Under the pieces are notes generated by a model that saw only the letters and a list, made by a program, of their open reading frames with translations, made no database searches and was not told the origin of the DNA. The position numbers and the translations under genes were made by a program. From VXPQ01 sp965232485 (GTDB lineage: Bacteria > Bacteroidota > Rhodothermia > Rhodothermales > VXPQ01), in assembly GCA_965232485.1 (NCBI GenBank), contig OZ246975.1, positions 868,001 through 932,000 on the forward strand: a DNA stretch of 64,000 nucleotides. The letters are read 5' to 3'. Of this stretch, positions 1-9,341 are shown piece by piece (within the stretch, counting starts at the first letter, position 1; each line of letters begins with the position of its first letter).

Positions 1-563
1 GCCCCCGCTACATTGAGCCGGAACAAGCGCGGGACATCGTCGAATGGATTCATGGCCCGCAACCGGTCGGGGTGTTCGTGAACGCACCGGTCGATGTGGT
101 GAACCGGACCGCCGAAAAAGCCGGTTTCGGCCTGGTGCAGCTCCATGGCGAGGAGCCGGTTTCCGATGTGCTCCGGATCGAACGTCCCGTGATCAAAGCA
201 TTTCGCATCGCTCCGGGCACAACCCCCGAAGCCTTGTCCCGTACGATGCGGGCGTATGAACAGGCGGCGGCCTGTTTTCTCCTGGATGCGTACAGCGAGC
301 AGGTCTACGGCGGCAGCGGCCAAACCTTCGACTGGCGCGTAGCGAAACCGGAACCGGACAACCCGGGCGGCTCCGGGGGTCCCGGCGTCTTTCTGGCGGG
401 CGGAATCCATGCAGGCAACGTAGCCGATGCGATTCGTACGCTGCGCCCCTTTGCCGTGGATGTGTCCAGCGGACTTGAATCAGCGCCCGGGCAAAAAGAT
501 TTTTCCAGAATCGACGCCTTTATGGAAGCCTTCCGGGATGCACAGGCCCCGCCGCAAAACTGA
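1..563 (+). CDS. trpF: phosphoribosylanthranilate isomerase, 5' end off the window
   Basis: TrpF catalyses the Amadori isomerisation of phosphoribosylanthranilate in tryptophan synthesis (cytosolic TIM barrel). The reading frame is open from base 3 at the window edge, so the start lies upstream. Visible family features are the strand-loop GVFVN, then LVQLHGEE, and near the C-terminus the phosphate-binding stretches FLAGGIHAGNV and AVDVSSGLE, which is followed by a short GQKD tail typical of the family end. It lies 46 bp before trpB in the same direction, so trpF-trpB-trpA is the distal part of a trp operon. A GTG at 72 is only an internal codon. Confident call; only the N-terminal quarter or so is missing. 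Confidence 0.95.
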   Translation, partial: PRYIEPEQARDIVEWIHGPQPVGVFVNAPVDVVNRTAEKAGFGLVQLHGEEPVSDVLRIERPVIKAFRIAPGTTPEALSRTMRAYEQAAACFLLDAYSEQVYGGSGQTFDWRVAKPEPDNPGGSGGPGVFLAGGIHAGNVADAIRTLRPFAVDVSSGLESAPGQKDFSRIDAFMEAFRDAQAPPQN

Positions 564-609
564 CGAAGGCGCCGGGCGCGCCGCATACGACACAAACAGA
601 ACCGTACGC

Positions 610-1803
610 ATGATGGAGAAAACGCACCCGCTTCCCGACGAACGCGGGCATTTCGGGTTGTACGGCGGCATGTTTGTGCCCGAAACCCTGATTCCCGCCG
701 TTGAGGAAGTCCGCAATGCCTATGACGCCGCCCGGCGAGACCCGGATTTCCGGCGGGAACTGGATGGAATGCTCAGGGACTATGCCGGACGACCCACGCC
801 CCTGACGTTTTGCGAACGCCTCGCCGACGCCATCGGCGGTCCTAAAATCTATCTCAAACGGGAAGATTTGTGTCACACCGGCGCGCACAAGATCAACAAC
901 GCGATCGGGCAAATCCTGCTGGCCCGCCGCATGGGCAAGATGCGCATCATCGCGGAGACAGGAGCCGGACAACATGGCGTGGCTACCGCAACCGTTTGCG
1001 CGCGATACGGCATGGAATGCATTGTCTACATGGGAGAAGAAGATGTCGAACGACAACAACTGAACGTGCTGCGCATGCGGTTGCTCGGCGCCGAGGTGCG
1101 ACCGACGTCCAGCGGCAGCCGCACCCTGAAGGACGCCACCAACGAGGCTATTCGGGATTGGGTTACCAACGTGCGAGATACATTCTACGTCATCGGTTCC
1201 GTCGTGGGGCCGCACCCCTACCCGATGATGGTTCGCGACTTTCACCGGGTCATCGGAGAAGAAACCCGGAGGCAACTCCAGGATGCGGAGGGGCGATCAG
1301 CTCCCGACGCTGCGGTAGCCTGCGTGGGGGGCGGCTCAAACGCCATCGGGCTATTCTACGCCTTCCTGCAAGACCCTGAGGTGTCGCTGTACGGCGTCGA
1401 GGCGGCGGGCGAAGGCCTGGACGGGCGGCATGCGGCGACGCTTACGCAGGGATCTCCGGGCATTCTGCATGGCGCGATGAGTTACCTGCTGCAGGACGCA
1501 GAAGGGCAAGTGCAGCTGGCGCATTCCATCTCGGCGGGGCTGGACTACCCCGGCGTGGGCCCGGAACATGCCTGGCTGCGGGATGCAGGACGCGTACGAT
1601 ATGTGTCCGCAACAGATGCGCAAGCCCTTGAAGGAGTAAAATTGCTGTCGAAAACGGAAGGCATTATCCCGGCCCTCGAGACGGCGCACGCCATAGGCTG
1701 GATGGCCGAAGGCGTACGCGGCATGACGCGCCGCGAAGTCGTCATAGCGAATTGTTCGGGGCGCGGCGACAAGGATATGGATACGATCTCCAGACATCTC
1801 TGA
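610..1803 (+). CDS. trpB: tryptophan synthase beta subunit
   Basis: TrpB condenses indole and serine to tryptophan using PLP, as the beta2 core of the alpha2beta2 complex. From ATG 610 the protein is 397 residues, the usual family length; an upstream in-frame extension to 427 overlaps trpF in another frame and is not believable. The PLP lysine is in HKINN (about Lys94), followed by ETGAGQHG, the VGGGSNAIG phosphate loop and the C-terminal NCSGRGDKD motif. ATG 613 is an equally possible start. It is followed by trpA after 5 bp, consistent with translational coupling of the two subunits. Confidence 0.97.
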   Translation: MMEKTHPLPDERGHFGLYGGMFVPETLIPAVEEVRNAYDAARRDPDFRRELDGMLRDYAGRPTPLTFCERLADAIGGPKIYLKREDLCHTGAHKINNAIGQILLARRMGKMRIIAETGAGQHGVATATVCARYGMECIVYMGEEDVERQQLNVLRMRLLGAEVRPTSSGSRTLKDATNEAIRDWVTNVRDTFYVIGSVVGPHPYPMMVRDFHRVIGEETRRQLQDAEGRSAPDAAVACVGGGSNAIGLFYAFLQDPEVSLYGVEAAGEGLDGRHAATLTQGSPGILHGAMSYLLQDAEGQVQLAHSISAGLDYPGVGPEHAWLRDAGRVRYVSATDAQALEGVKLLSKTEGIIPALETAHAIGWMAEGVRGMTRREVVIANCSGRGDKDMDTISRHL

Positions 1804-1808
1804 ACGTC

Positions 1809-2642
1809 ATGCAACGACTCCGGGAAAAATTGGCGACCTGCAAGCAACGCGGCGAAAAGGCCATGGGCTTGTTTATGACGAGCGGCTTCCCCGACCCCGA
1901 AAGTACGCTGCCCATTCTGCGCGAAATGGACCGGGGCGGCGCCGATTTCATCGAACTCGGCATGCCCTTCAGCGACCCGCTTGCGGAAGGATTGCCCATC
2001 CAGCGCTCCAGCGAACGCGCTTTGCGGGCAGGCACGCGCATGCAGGATACGTTCCGAACCGCCGCAGGCTTCTGCGCCGAAAGCGATACGCCCCTCCTGC
2101 TGATGGGATACGCCAATCCGATCCGGCGATACGGCGCGGCGGCGTTTTGCCGCGATGCGCGCAGCGCGGGCGTCGAGGCGTTGATTCTGGCCGACGTACC
2201 CCTTGAAGAACATCTTCCCTTCGCATGCGAGGCCGCGGCCGCCGGACTGGGATTCGTCAGCCTGATCGCTCCGAACACGCCGGACGAACGCATTCGGGAG
2301 ATCGACGAAACCGCCACGGCGTTCGTATACGCCGTCTCAATAACCGGACTCACCGGGTCGGGCCTCGGCGCTATTGAAGACGTGGAAACCTACCTGAAGC
2401 GGGCGCGCGGCGTGGTGCGCAAAAATCCTCTGCTGGCCGGATTCGGCGTCCGCAACCATGCCGACGCCGTACGCCTGAGTCGCCATGCCGACGGATTTAT
2501 TGTCGGATCTGCGCTCATTGAAAAGGTGGAAACGCTGTGGGACGGCGGACCGCAACCCGACAAGGCGCGCTATGAAGCCATTCGCCGCTTTGTCCGCGCG
2601 CTGAAAGAGGGCGACTCCGCCGCGCGGAAAGAACAGCCGTAA
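1809..2642 (+). CDS. trpA: tryptophan synthase alpha subunit with Glu at the catalytic Asp60 position
   Basis: TrpA cleaves indole-3-glycerol phosphate to indole, which is channelled to TrpB. From ATG 1809 the protein has 277 residues, a normal length. The catalytic Glu49 is present (FIELGMPFSDP). The residue that is Asp60 in the enteric enzymes falls exactly at residue 60 here but is Glu (PLAEGLPIQ instead of PLADGPTIQ). The phosphate-binding GFGVRN and the GSALIEK stretch are intact, so the gene is not decayed. The C-terminus carries a short Lys/Glu-rich tail. It is the last gene of the trp run; the 80 bp that follow are T-rich but I find no convincing terminator stem. Confidence 0.95.
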   Translation: MQRLREKLATCKQRGEKAMGLFMTSGFPDPESTLPILREMDRGGADFIELGMPFSDPLAEGLPIQRSSERALRAGTRMQDTFRTAAGFCAESDTPLLLMGYANPIRRYGAAAFCRDARSAGVEALILADVPLEEHLPFACEAAAAGLGFVSLIAPNTPDERIREIDETATAFVYAVSITGLTGSGLGAIEDVETYLKRARGVVRKNPLLAGFGVRNHADAVRLSRHADGFIVGSALIEKVETLWDGGPQPDKARYEAIRRFVRALKEGDSAARKEQP

Positions 2643-2722
2643 GGCGCGCGGCAACCGGAAACCGCCACGGGCGTTATTAGTAGAGCCTTTTTCTTTTTTC
2701 GAACCACCTTCTCGCACGGATC

Positions 2723-3853
2723 ATGACCGCATCTCCCAAGAACATGGCGACGCTTCGCGCCCTGGCCGCCTGGTTTGCAGCATGCCTCGTTGCGCTGGCC
2801 GGGTGCGGCGGCGAAAGCGATTTTCGCCCGAGGGCGGTCGGTCAGGACTCCGAAATTCTTATCGTGGTCGATTCGCTGGACTGGAACGGCGCAATCGGGG
2901 ACGCACTGCGCGAAACGGTCGGACAATTCATCAATACGCTGCCCGCCCCCGAACGGCAATTTGACTTGCGGCACGTAGGTCTTGCAACCGAACGCGACCT
3001 GGAAATGGCGCGACGGCGCAAGAACGTGATCTTCGCAGCGGCCTTCAACGACTCCACCAACGAGGCGGAATACCTCCGGAACGTATTCGATCCGGCCACC
3101 CGGCAAGCCATTCGCGAGGACGGCGGCGTCGCTGTCTCGCGCGAAAATATTTTTCGTCGGGATCAGCAGGTCTACTACATCGCGGGCGAAAACAAGGAAG
3201 ATGTCGTACAGGCCATCTACGATCATGCAGAAGGGGTATCCCGCAACTTCAACCAGGCCGCCCGTCGCCGACTCGCCGAAGAAATGTTCGACCGGGGACG
3301 GCAGTTCGAGGTCGAGCAGGAATTGACGTCCATGTACGACTTCGCCGTGAATGTACAGCACGATTATCTCATTGCGATAGATACAAGCGATTTCGTGTGG
3401 CTCCGGCGGATACTGCCCGACACATGGCGAAGCGTGTTCGTGCACTTTATTGAGGACGCCGATCCCCGGTTGTTGACGCCCGAGTGGATTTACGACACGC
3501 GGGATTCCCTGGCCCGCCAGTACGTCCAGGGAAATCTGGGCGGATGGGTGGAAATCGACCGCCGGGAACGCAGGCCCCTGGAGACCAGGAACATCGACTT
3601 CCTGGGGCGATACGGCTTCGAAACCCGCGGGCTCTGGCGCATGGTTGGGGTTGAGGACGGGCGAAAAATAGAATTCGGGATGGGCGGACCCTTTATTACC
3701 TACGCATTCTACGACGAACCGACGAGACGGCTATACATGATCGACGGAATGGTTTTCGCCCCGGGATACGACAAAAGAGAATTCTTGCGGCAGATGGAAG
3801 TGATCGCCTGGACATTTCGCGCCGAGGACTCTTCCGAAGAAAACAGTGGATAA
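2723..3853 (+). CDS. DUF4837 family lipoprotein
   Basis: This 376-residue protein has a lipoprotein signal (hydrophobic stretch ending LVALAGC, about residues 16-28), so it should be anchored to a membrane after export. The body fits DUF4837, a family of unknown function largely restricted to Bacteroidota: the early EILIVVDSLDW strand, an ARRRKNVIFAA motif, and the late MDGMVFAPGYDKREFLRQMEVIAWTF block typical of its C-terminus. It sits between trpA and hisG, reading in the same direction. No enzymatic motif is visible and I assign no function. ATG 2744 is an alternative start seven codons downstream that keeps the signal peptide. Confidence 0.8.
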   Translation: MTASPKNMATLRALAAWFAACLVALAGCGGESDFRPRAVGQDSEILIVVDSLDWNGAIGDALRETVGQFINTLPAPERQFDLRHVGLATERDLEMARRRKNVIFAAAFNDSTNEAEYLRNVFDPATRQAIREDGGVAVSRENIFRRDQQVYYIAGENKEDVVQAIYDHAEGVSRNFNQAARRRLAEEMFDRGRQFEVEQELTSMYDFAVNVQHDYLIAIDTSDFVWLRRILPDTWRSVFVHFIEDADPRLLTPEWIYDTRDSLARQYVQGNLGGWVEIDRRERRPLETRNIDFLGRYGFETRGLWRMVGVEDGRKIEFGMGGPFITYAFYDEPTRRLYMIDGMVFAPGYDKREFLRQMEVIAWTFRAEDSSEENSG

Positions 3854-3956
3854 TACGCCCGCTCTCCGAAACATCTTTATACGCTCTTCTGTACGTCCGG
3901 CGCCGCATCCTTTTTCCGCAACGGGGCGCCCCGCAAGCATCCCCGCGAACGTATCC

Positions 3957-4865
3957 ATGGCCACCGCTACCGATAAATCGTCGCCCGATTCCTCCGTGTT
4001 GCGACTCGGACTTCCCAAAGGCAGTCTGCAAGCCGCCACGCTGGAGCTTTTGCAGCGCGCCGGCTACAATTTTTCGACCCGCGAGCGGTCGTATTTTCCG
4101 TCCATGGACGACGAGGAGGTGCGGGCCATGCTGGTTCGGGCCCAGGAAATGGCGCGGTACGTCATGGACGGCGTATTCGACGCAGGCATTACAGGCAAGG
4201 ACTGGGTCCTGGAAACCCAGGCGGACGTGCACCCGGTAAGCGATCTCATCTACTCGAAAACAAGCATGCGCCCCGTCCGATGGGTCCTTGCCGTTCCCGA
4301 GCATTCCGATATACAGTCCGTAAAAGACCTCCAGGGCAAGCGCATCGCCACGGAGGTCGTGCATATCGCGAATGCATGGCTTCGCCAGCATGGCGTCGAG
4401 GCCGACGTGGAATTTTCCTGGGGGGCCACCGAGGCCAAATGTCCCGATCTCGTGGACGCCATCGTCGAGGTGACCGAAACCGGTTCGTCGTTGCGGGCCA
4501 ACAAACTGCGCATCGCCGAAGTGCTGATGCACTCGAATACGCAACTCATCGCCAACAGGGACGCCTGGAAAGACCCCTGGAAGCGGCAAAAAATCGAAAG
4601 CATCGCCATGCTGATGCAGGGCGCGATCCGGGCCGAGGGGCGCGTGGGCCTCAAGCTCAATGCGCAACGCGACCGCGTGGAGCAGATTATCGGATTGCTG
4701 CCCGCCATGCGCATGCCCACCGTGGCGCCCCTGGCGAACGGAGACGATTGGGTGGCTATCGAAACAGTCGTCGAAGAACGCCATGTACGGCGTCTTATCC
4801 CCGATCTCAAACGACTCGGCGCCGAAGGCATCATTGAGTATGCCCTGAACAAAATCATTCCGTAG
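3957..4865 (+). CDS. hisG: ATP phosphoribosyltransferase, long form
   Basis: HisG makes phosphoribosyl-ATP from ATP and PRPP, the first and feedback-controlled step of histidine synthesis. From ATG 3957 the protein is 302 residues, which fits the long form with its own C-terminal ACT-like regulatory domain (MPTVAPL...WVAIETVV...LGAEGIIEYALNKI). The N-terminus LRLGLPKGSLQ and the PRPP-binding region VEVTETGSSLRANKL are clear. An in-frame GTG at 3846 would overlap the preceding gene and add a basic, low-complexity extension absent from the family, so I prefer 3957. No other his genes are in the window. Confidence 0.95.
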   Translation: MATATDKSSPDSSVLRLGLPKGSLQAATLELLQRAGYNFSTRERSYFPSMDDEEVRAMLVRAQEMARYVMDGVFDAGITGKDWVLETQADVHPVSDLIYSKTSMRPVRWVLAVPEHSDIQSVKDLQGKRIATEVVHIANAWLRQHGVEADVEFSWGATEAKCPDLVDAIVEVTETGSSLRANKLRIAEVLMHSNTQLIANRDAWKDPWKRQKIESIAMLMQGAIRAEGRVGLKLNAQRDRVEQIIGLLPAMRMPTVAPLANGDDWVAIETVVEERHVRRLIPDLKRLGAEGIIEYALNKIIP

Positions 4866-4875
4866 CGACCCGGGC

Positions 4876-5289
4876 ATGACGCACCCGCCTCCCGCCTCGT
4901 CTTGCCTGCCGGAAACCGTCGTTCGGATCGGATCCCTTGCGGCGATCATATCGGGTCTTGTCCTGGTTATGCTCCCTGCATGCAGCGACCATGGGCGGGC
5001 GCCTGTCCCGGACGCCGCCATGGTGGCCGTACTGGCCGAAATGCACCTCTTGCAAGCCCGGGCCGAACACACGGGAATTCCTGTCGCCGAGGCGCAGGAT
5101 TCGCTTCTTGCAGCCCATGGGCTCGACAGCGCAGCCTGGGCAAACGCCGTGACCTGGTATACGTCCCGCCCGGAAATCCTGGCCGGAATATACGGGCGCG
5201 TCGTCGATACGCTTCAGGTGCGGCAAATACCCGACGTCGAGCCCGACGCCGCTATGACGACGCCAGGATCCCCGTTGCCTTTGCCGTAA
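4876..5289 (+). CDS. DUF4296 family lipoprotein
   Basis: A 137-residue putative lipoprotein starting 11 bp after hisG. The signal peptide ends in a lipobox (VMLPAC, Cys at about residue 36). The mature part has the helical DUF4296 pattern: MVAVLAEMHLLQAR, then a stretch around an HGLD motif and a Trp-containing helix (WANAVTWY), followed by short Pro-rich residues. DUF4296 is a Bacteroidota family of unknown function. The 3' end overlaps the 3' end of recQ on the other strand by 38 bp. Confidence 0.7.
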   Translation: MTHPPPASSCLPETVVRIGSLAAIISGLVLVMLPACSDHGRAPVPDAAMVAVLAEMHLLQARAEHTGIPVAEAQDSLLAAHGLDSAAWANAVTWYTSRPEILAGIYGRVVDTLQVRQIPDVEPDAAMTTPGSPLPLP

Positions 5290-7210
5290 GCTCCAGCGCG
5301 CTGCCCAAGGACCGAGACGGCGCAAGATACCCCTCGTTCATAAGCCAGCCGATCAACTGATCGATCCGGTACGCAGGCGTTCGCGTACCTTCAAGCCATT
5401 CCCGACGAGGTTTTCCCTCGGCGATATGCCGAAGCAACTGTCGCACGATCGGCGAATCGGGGGACGGCGGCTGGTATGCTTCATGTCGTCCGAGACATAC
5501 GTCGCACGCACCGCATCGCTCCGACGTCGTTTCGCCAAAATACGTCAGGAGAAAATGCCGCCGGCAGGTCGTCGAACGCGCAAACCGGATCATCTGATCG
5601 AGTTGCGCCTCCGCCCGCTTGCGCGCAGCCTGCACCCGGTCGCCGTCAATGGGAAGGCGAGCGCTGCGGGCATGCGTCAGCGCAACGCGCACCGACCGAT
5701 CCGGAGGAATCCAGTCGAGCCATTCCCCTTTTTGCAAATATTCCAGGCCTTTCAGCAGGCGTTCCCGGACCAGTCCGGTCCGACGGGCCAAAATACGGAC
5801 ATCGATTTCCCGCCAATCCGAAAAAGCGCCCGCATCCACCGTACGCAATAGCGCCTGCACAAACGCGCCGAAGGATGTCTGATCGTTCTGATCGGCATAC
5901 TCCCGAAACGCCGCAGCGTCCCGGCGGCAACGAATCAGTCCGGCGTGCTCCCGTTGCGGAAGGATTTTCCAGGCGTCCTGCCGTTCGAGCAGGGTGACTG
6001 CGGTGTGAATTTTCCCCCTGGCGAACCCCGTGAGGCGGCGCACGGCGTCGATCTGCACCGGCGCGGGGGCATCCGCTTCGGCGGCCACGGCCACCTGCGC
6101 GAGACTGCACACCGTGTCATACACCTTGCGCATTTCTTTCGGCGCAGGATGGCTTTCCTCAATGAGCCTGCGCGGCGTATCCTCGTCCCCCTGATGATAC
6201 AGAAGCGCGGCCCAGGATATCTCGCCATCTCTTCCCCCGCGCCCCGCCTCCTGATAATATCCTTCCAGCGTACCCGGCAAATCGACATGCACGACGAAGC
6301 GCACATTCGGTTTGTCGATGCCCATCCCGAAGGCATTCGTGGCCACCATAATCCGCTGATCGCCCCGCACCCATCCATTCTGCATCCGTTCCCGCACAGA
6401 ACCTTCCATCCCGCCGTGATACGACGCAACGGACAAATTGCGTCGCGCAAGCCAGGCGGCCCACCGTTCGACGCCCTTGCGGGTGCTCGAATACAAAATA
6501 CCGGGGCCGGGAACGCCTTCCAGCACGTCCAGCACCTTCGTGCGCTTGTTTTCTGTCCGAAAAACGGACCAGACGATATTCGAACGATCGAATCCTCGAA
6601 TAATGCGTTCCGGCTGGCGCAACGCCAACTGCTCGACAATATCCTTGCGCACATGGGGCGTTGCGGTCGCGGTAACGGCGATCGTCGGGGGATCGCCCAT
6701 GTGCTTGCGCGCGGCGGCAATCCGGAGGTAGGAAGGCCGGAAATTATGCCCCCACTCGGAAATACAGTGCGCCTCGTCTACGGCAAGCAAGGAAATGTTC
6801 ATGCGCGAGGCCCGCGCGACAAACTTCTCCGACGCCAATCGTTCCGGGGCAAGATACAGCAAGCGATATCGCCCATACTCGGCGTCGAGCCATCGCTGTT
6901 CTATCTCGCGGCGCGACAAGGCGCTGTTGATGTAGGCCGCCTTGACGCCATGTGCATTCAGCGCCGACACCTGATCCTGCATGAGCGCAATCAACGGAGA
7001 AATAACCAGGGTGAGGCCCTCGTACAACAACGCCGGAACCTGGTAACAGATAGATTTCCCCCCGCCGGTGGGCAATACCGCAAGCACGTCCCGCCCTTCG
7101 ACAATAGGCTGAATGATGTCCCATTGCCCGGGGCGAAAGTCGTCGTACCCCCAATACTTGCGGAGCACGCGACGAGCGTCTTCGCAGGATGGATACTTTC
7201 TCTCTGTCAT
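5252..7210 (-). CDS. recQ: ATP-dependent DNA helicase RecQ
   Basis: A 3'-5' superfamily 2 helicase for recombination and fork repair. The 652-residue protein shows Walker A PTGGGKS (Lys52), DEAH at 145-148 in a DEAHCISEWGHNFRPSY block, motif III VTATAT, and the motif V-VI region NAFGMGIDKPNVRFVVH...QEAGRGGRDG. The RecQ zinc site has Cys549, 566, 569 and 572. A winged-helix region precedes it (about 385-540). The tail after residue 575 is short, and I see no canonical HRDC domain, which makes it a short RecQ. It is divergent from the GT2 gene, with 108 bp between starts, and convergent with the DUF4296 gene. Confidence 0.95.
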   Translation of the reverse strand: MTERKYPSCEDARRVLRKYWGYDDFRPGQWDIIQPIVEGRDVLAVLPTGGGKSICYQVPALLYEGLTLVISPLIALMQDQVSALNAHGVKAAYINSALSRREIEQRWLDAEYGRYRLLYLAPERLASEKFVARASRMNISLLAVDEAHCISEWGHNFRPSYLRIAAARKHMGDPPTIAVTATATPHVRKDIVEQLALRQPERIIRGFDRSNIVWSVFRTENKRTKVLDVLEGVPGPGILYSSTRKGVERWAAWLARRNLSVASYHGGMEGSVRERMQNGWVRGDQRIMVATNAFGMGIDKPNVRFVVHVDLPGTLEGYYQEAGRGGRDGEISWAALLYHQGDEDTPRRLIEESHPAPKEMRKVYDTVCSLAQVAVAAEADAPAPVQIDAVRRLTGFARGKIHTAVTLLERQDAWKILPQREHAGLIRCRRDAAAFREYADQNDQTSFGAFVQALLRTVDAGAFSDWREIDVRILARRTGLVRERLLKGLEYLQKGEWLDWIPPDRSVRVALTHARSARLPIDGDRVQAARKRAEAQLDQMIRFARSTTCRRHFLLTYFGETTSERCGACDVCLGRHEAYQPPSPDSPIVRQLLRHIAEGKPRREWLEGTRTPAYRIDQLIGWLMNEGYLAPSRSLGSALELTAKATGILASS

Positions 7211-7318
7211 AGCGCCCGAACGATACTGCGTTCAACTCGTTGGATAACCGCATAATGCCTGTCCGCCCCGCCGGATTCGCAGTGAAAATACGATCCCGCG
7301 CAAGAAAGCCCAGTCGGC

Positions 7319-8380
7319 ATGGCCGAAACACGCCCTCGGGTATCCATTATTATTGTTACCTGGAATGCATTGCCGCTCCTGAAGCAATGTTTCCCTTCCG
7401 TTGCGGCGACCCGATACGAACATCTGGAAATCGTGCTGGCCGACAATGCTTCGGACGACGGCTCCGCCGAATGGATCCGGAAGCATTTCCCGGCCGCCCG
7501 GGTGCTGCGCTATACGGAAAACGCCCTGTTTTGCCGCGGCAATAACCAGGCTATTCCGCATACTACGGGAAAATATGTGTTGCTGCTGAATAACGACGTC
7601 GCCGTGCCGCCCGATTGGCTCGATCCGCTCGTGGACGAAATGGAAGCCCATGACGACATAGCGGCCGTACAGCCCAAGATATTGCAATACGAGGACCGAT
7701 CCATGTTCGAATACGCCGGCGCTTCGGGGGGGTTCATGGATCGGCTGGGATATCCTTTTGCCCGCGGGCGCATTTTTTTCCAGACGGAGAAGGATCGCGG
7801 GCAATACGACGAACCCCGGGATGTTTTCTGGGGATCGGGAGCTGCGCTTTTGCTCCGCCGATCTGCCCTGAACGAAGTGGGATTGCTGGACGAGCGCTTC
7901 GAAATGCACATGGAAGAAATAGACCTGTGCTGGCGACTCCAGCGGGCCGGATACCGGGTCCGCGTACAACCCGCCAGCGAAGCATATCATATCGGAGGCG
8001 GAACGTTGCAGCGGGGAAGCATCCGCAAAACGTATCTGACGTTCCGGAATAATCTGCTCATGCTGTACAAAAATCTTCCGGAATCCGAATGGAAACGGGT
8101 CTTCGCCGCGCGATGCGCCCTGGATGCGACGGCGGCGGCGCGGACGCTTGCGCAGGGACGCCCCGCGGAAGCCGCGGCCATCATGCGGGCCTATACCGAT
8201 GCGCATCGCATGAAGGATTCCTGGACTTGCGGCGGCGAACGACCGGAAACGCTTGCAGACACGGTGCTGCCTACCTACAGGAACAGCATCGTCGTGGATT
8301 ATTTCGCTCGAGGGCGGCGGCGCTTCGACGCGTTGCCGCAAAAAGCCTTTGCGCCGCCAACGACGCGCAAGCCCGCGTAG
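7319..8380 (+). CDS. family 2 glycosyltransferase (rhamnosyltransferase-like)
   Basis: A 353-residue cytosolic GT-A fold enzyme. The N-terminus VSIIIVTWNALPLLKQC, the nucleotide-binding LADNASDDGS, the metal site LLLNNDVAVP (NND in place of DXD) and the acceptor/catalytic region LLDERFEMHMEEIDLCWRLQRAGY are standard for the WbbL/RfbF type that adds sugars to surface polysaccharides. Sugar donor and acceptor cannot be told from sequence. There is no polysaccharide cluster around it. The last 60 residues are Arg/Ala-rich and have no clear family match. Confidence 0.9.
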   Translation: MAETRPRVSIIIVTWNALPLLKQCFPSVAATRYEHLEIVLADNASDDGSAEWIRKHFPAARVLRYTENALFCRGNNQAIPHTTGKYVLLLNNDVAVPPDWLDPLVDEMEAHDDIAAVQPKILQYEDRSMFEYAGASGGFMDRLGYPFARGRIFFQTEKDRGQYDEPRDVFWGSGAALLLRRSALNEVGLLDERFEMHMEEIDLCWRLQRAGYRVRVQPASEAYHIGGGTLQRGSIRKTYLTFRNNLLMLYKNLPESEWKRVFAARCALDATAAARTLAQGRPAEAAAIMRAYTDAHRMKDSWTCGGERPETLADTVLPTYRNSIVVDYFARGRRRFDALPQKAFAPPTTRKPA

Positions 8381-8386
8381 CATCCT

Positions 8387-9313
8387 TTAATCCGCGCCCG
8401 AAATGGCCGCCTGCGCGCGACGGCTATACAGTACGACGAACGAAATAGCGATCAGCGTCGCCAGCATGCCCGCCATGGCGATAGCGCTTGGCGATTCGTC
8501 GAATATAACATAGGCAAGCAGCGAGGCGCCGATCGGCTCCACAAGTCCCAGCACGCCAACGAGGGCAGCCGACACATAGCGAATGGCATAATTAAAAGCC
8601 CCGTGCCCCATGATTTGCGGCCCAAGGGCAAGGCCCGCGCACAGTACGTAAAATAGCGGGTCGAACCCCCACAAAGGCGTATCGAGAAGCAGGGCCATGC
8701 CGAGCGTGGCGAGGGCAGCGATGGCGTACAAGGGGAACACATAGGCCAGCCAGGAATGCTTCTGCCGCACGACCCGACCCATCAAAAGATAGACGCTGAA
8801 AAACAACGAACCTGTCAGGGCCAGGCCATTGCCGAAAAGCGTCCCGCCGCCCGCCGCAAGCATATCTCCTGCGCCGATGACCACCGCGCCCGCCACAGCC
8901 GCGACAATGGCCGCATGCACGGGTTTCGAGAGCCGCTCGTTCAGAAAAACGTATCCAAGCGCCGCAAGAAATACCGGGCTGGTCGTAATGAGTACGGACG
9001 CCGCCGCCACCGTGGTATGGTATAGCGATTCGATCCATAACACGAAATGCAGCCCAAGCAACAGGCCGCCGGGGACAATCAGGCGCCATTCGCGGCGTCC
9101 TATCGCTTTGATCTCGGTTCGCGCATGCACCCAGGCAAAAGGCGCCAATGCTACGGCTGCCATCATGGTGCGCCAGGCGGCAACCGCCAGGCCCGGCGCT
9201 TCTCCTCCCGCCGCGCCCCCTGCAAACCGGATCAGAATCGGGCTGAACGAAAAACTGAGCACCCCGGCGGCAAGCGCCCCATACACCCAGGCCGACCCGT
9301 TTCTGTTGCGCAT
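8387..9313 (-). CDS. EamA/DMT family transporter
   Basis: From the ATG at about 9313 the product is 308 residues with ten hydrophobic segments in two EamA repeats (first ending near ITTSPVFLAALGYVFLNERLS, second near GLVEPIGASLLAYVIFDE). This is the drug/metabolite transporter fold of the inner membrane. The E-x-L/P-s motif at the end of each repeat is typical. Substrate unknown. An in-frame TTG at 9544 would add an unconvincing Arg/Cys-rich extension lying inside the DUF4293 gene, so I reject it. The start is about 28 bp after the DUF4293 stop, so the two are probably cotranscribed. Confidence 0.88.
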   Translation of the reverse strand: MRNRNGSAWVYGALAAGVLSFSFSPILIRFAGGAAGGEAPGLAVAAWRTMMAAVALAPFAWVHARTEIKAIGRREWRLIVPGGLLLGLHFVLWIESLYHTTVAAASVLITTSPVFLAALGYVFLNERLSKPVHAAIVAAVAGAVVIGAGDMLAAGGGTLFGNGLALTGSLFFSVYLLMGRVVRQKHSWLAYVFPLYAIAALATLGMALLLDTPLWGFDPLFYVLCAGLALGPQIMGHGAFNYAIRYVSAALVGVLGLVEPIGASLLAYVIFDESPSAIAMAGMLATLIAISFVVLYSRRAQAAISGAD

Positions 9314-9341
9314 GGCGCTGTTTCCAAAGTCGGACAAAGGT

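Noticed and set aside
2643..2722. Terminator after trpA
   Set aside because: There is a T-rich run near 2687-2699 but no stem of useful length before it.
3846..3956. GTG at 3846 as the hisG start
   Set aside because: It would add 37 residues not found in the family and overlap the previous gene; ATG 3957 gives a normal length and N-terminus.
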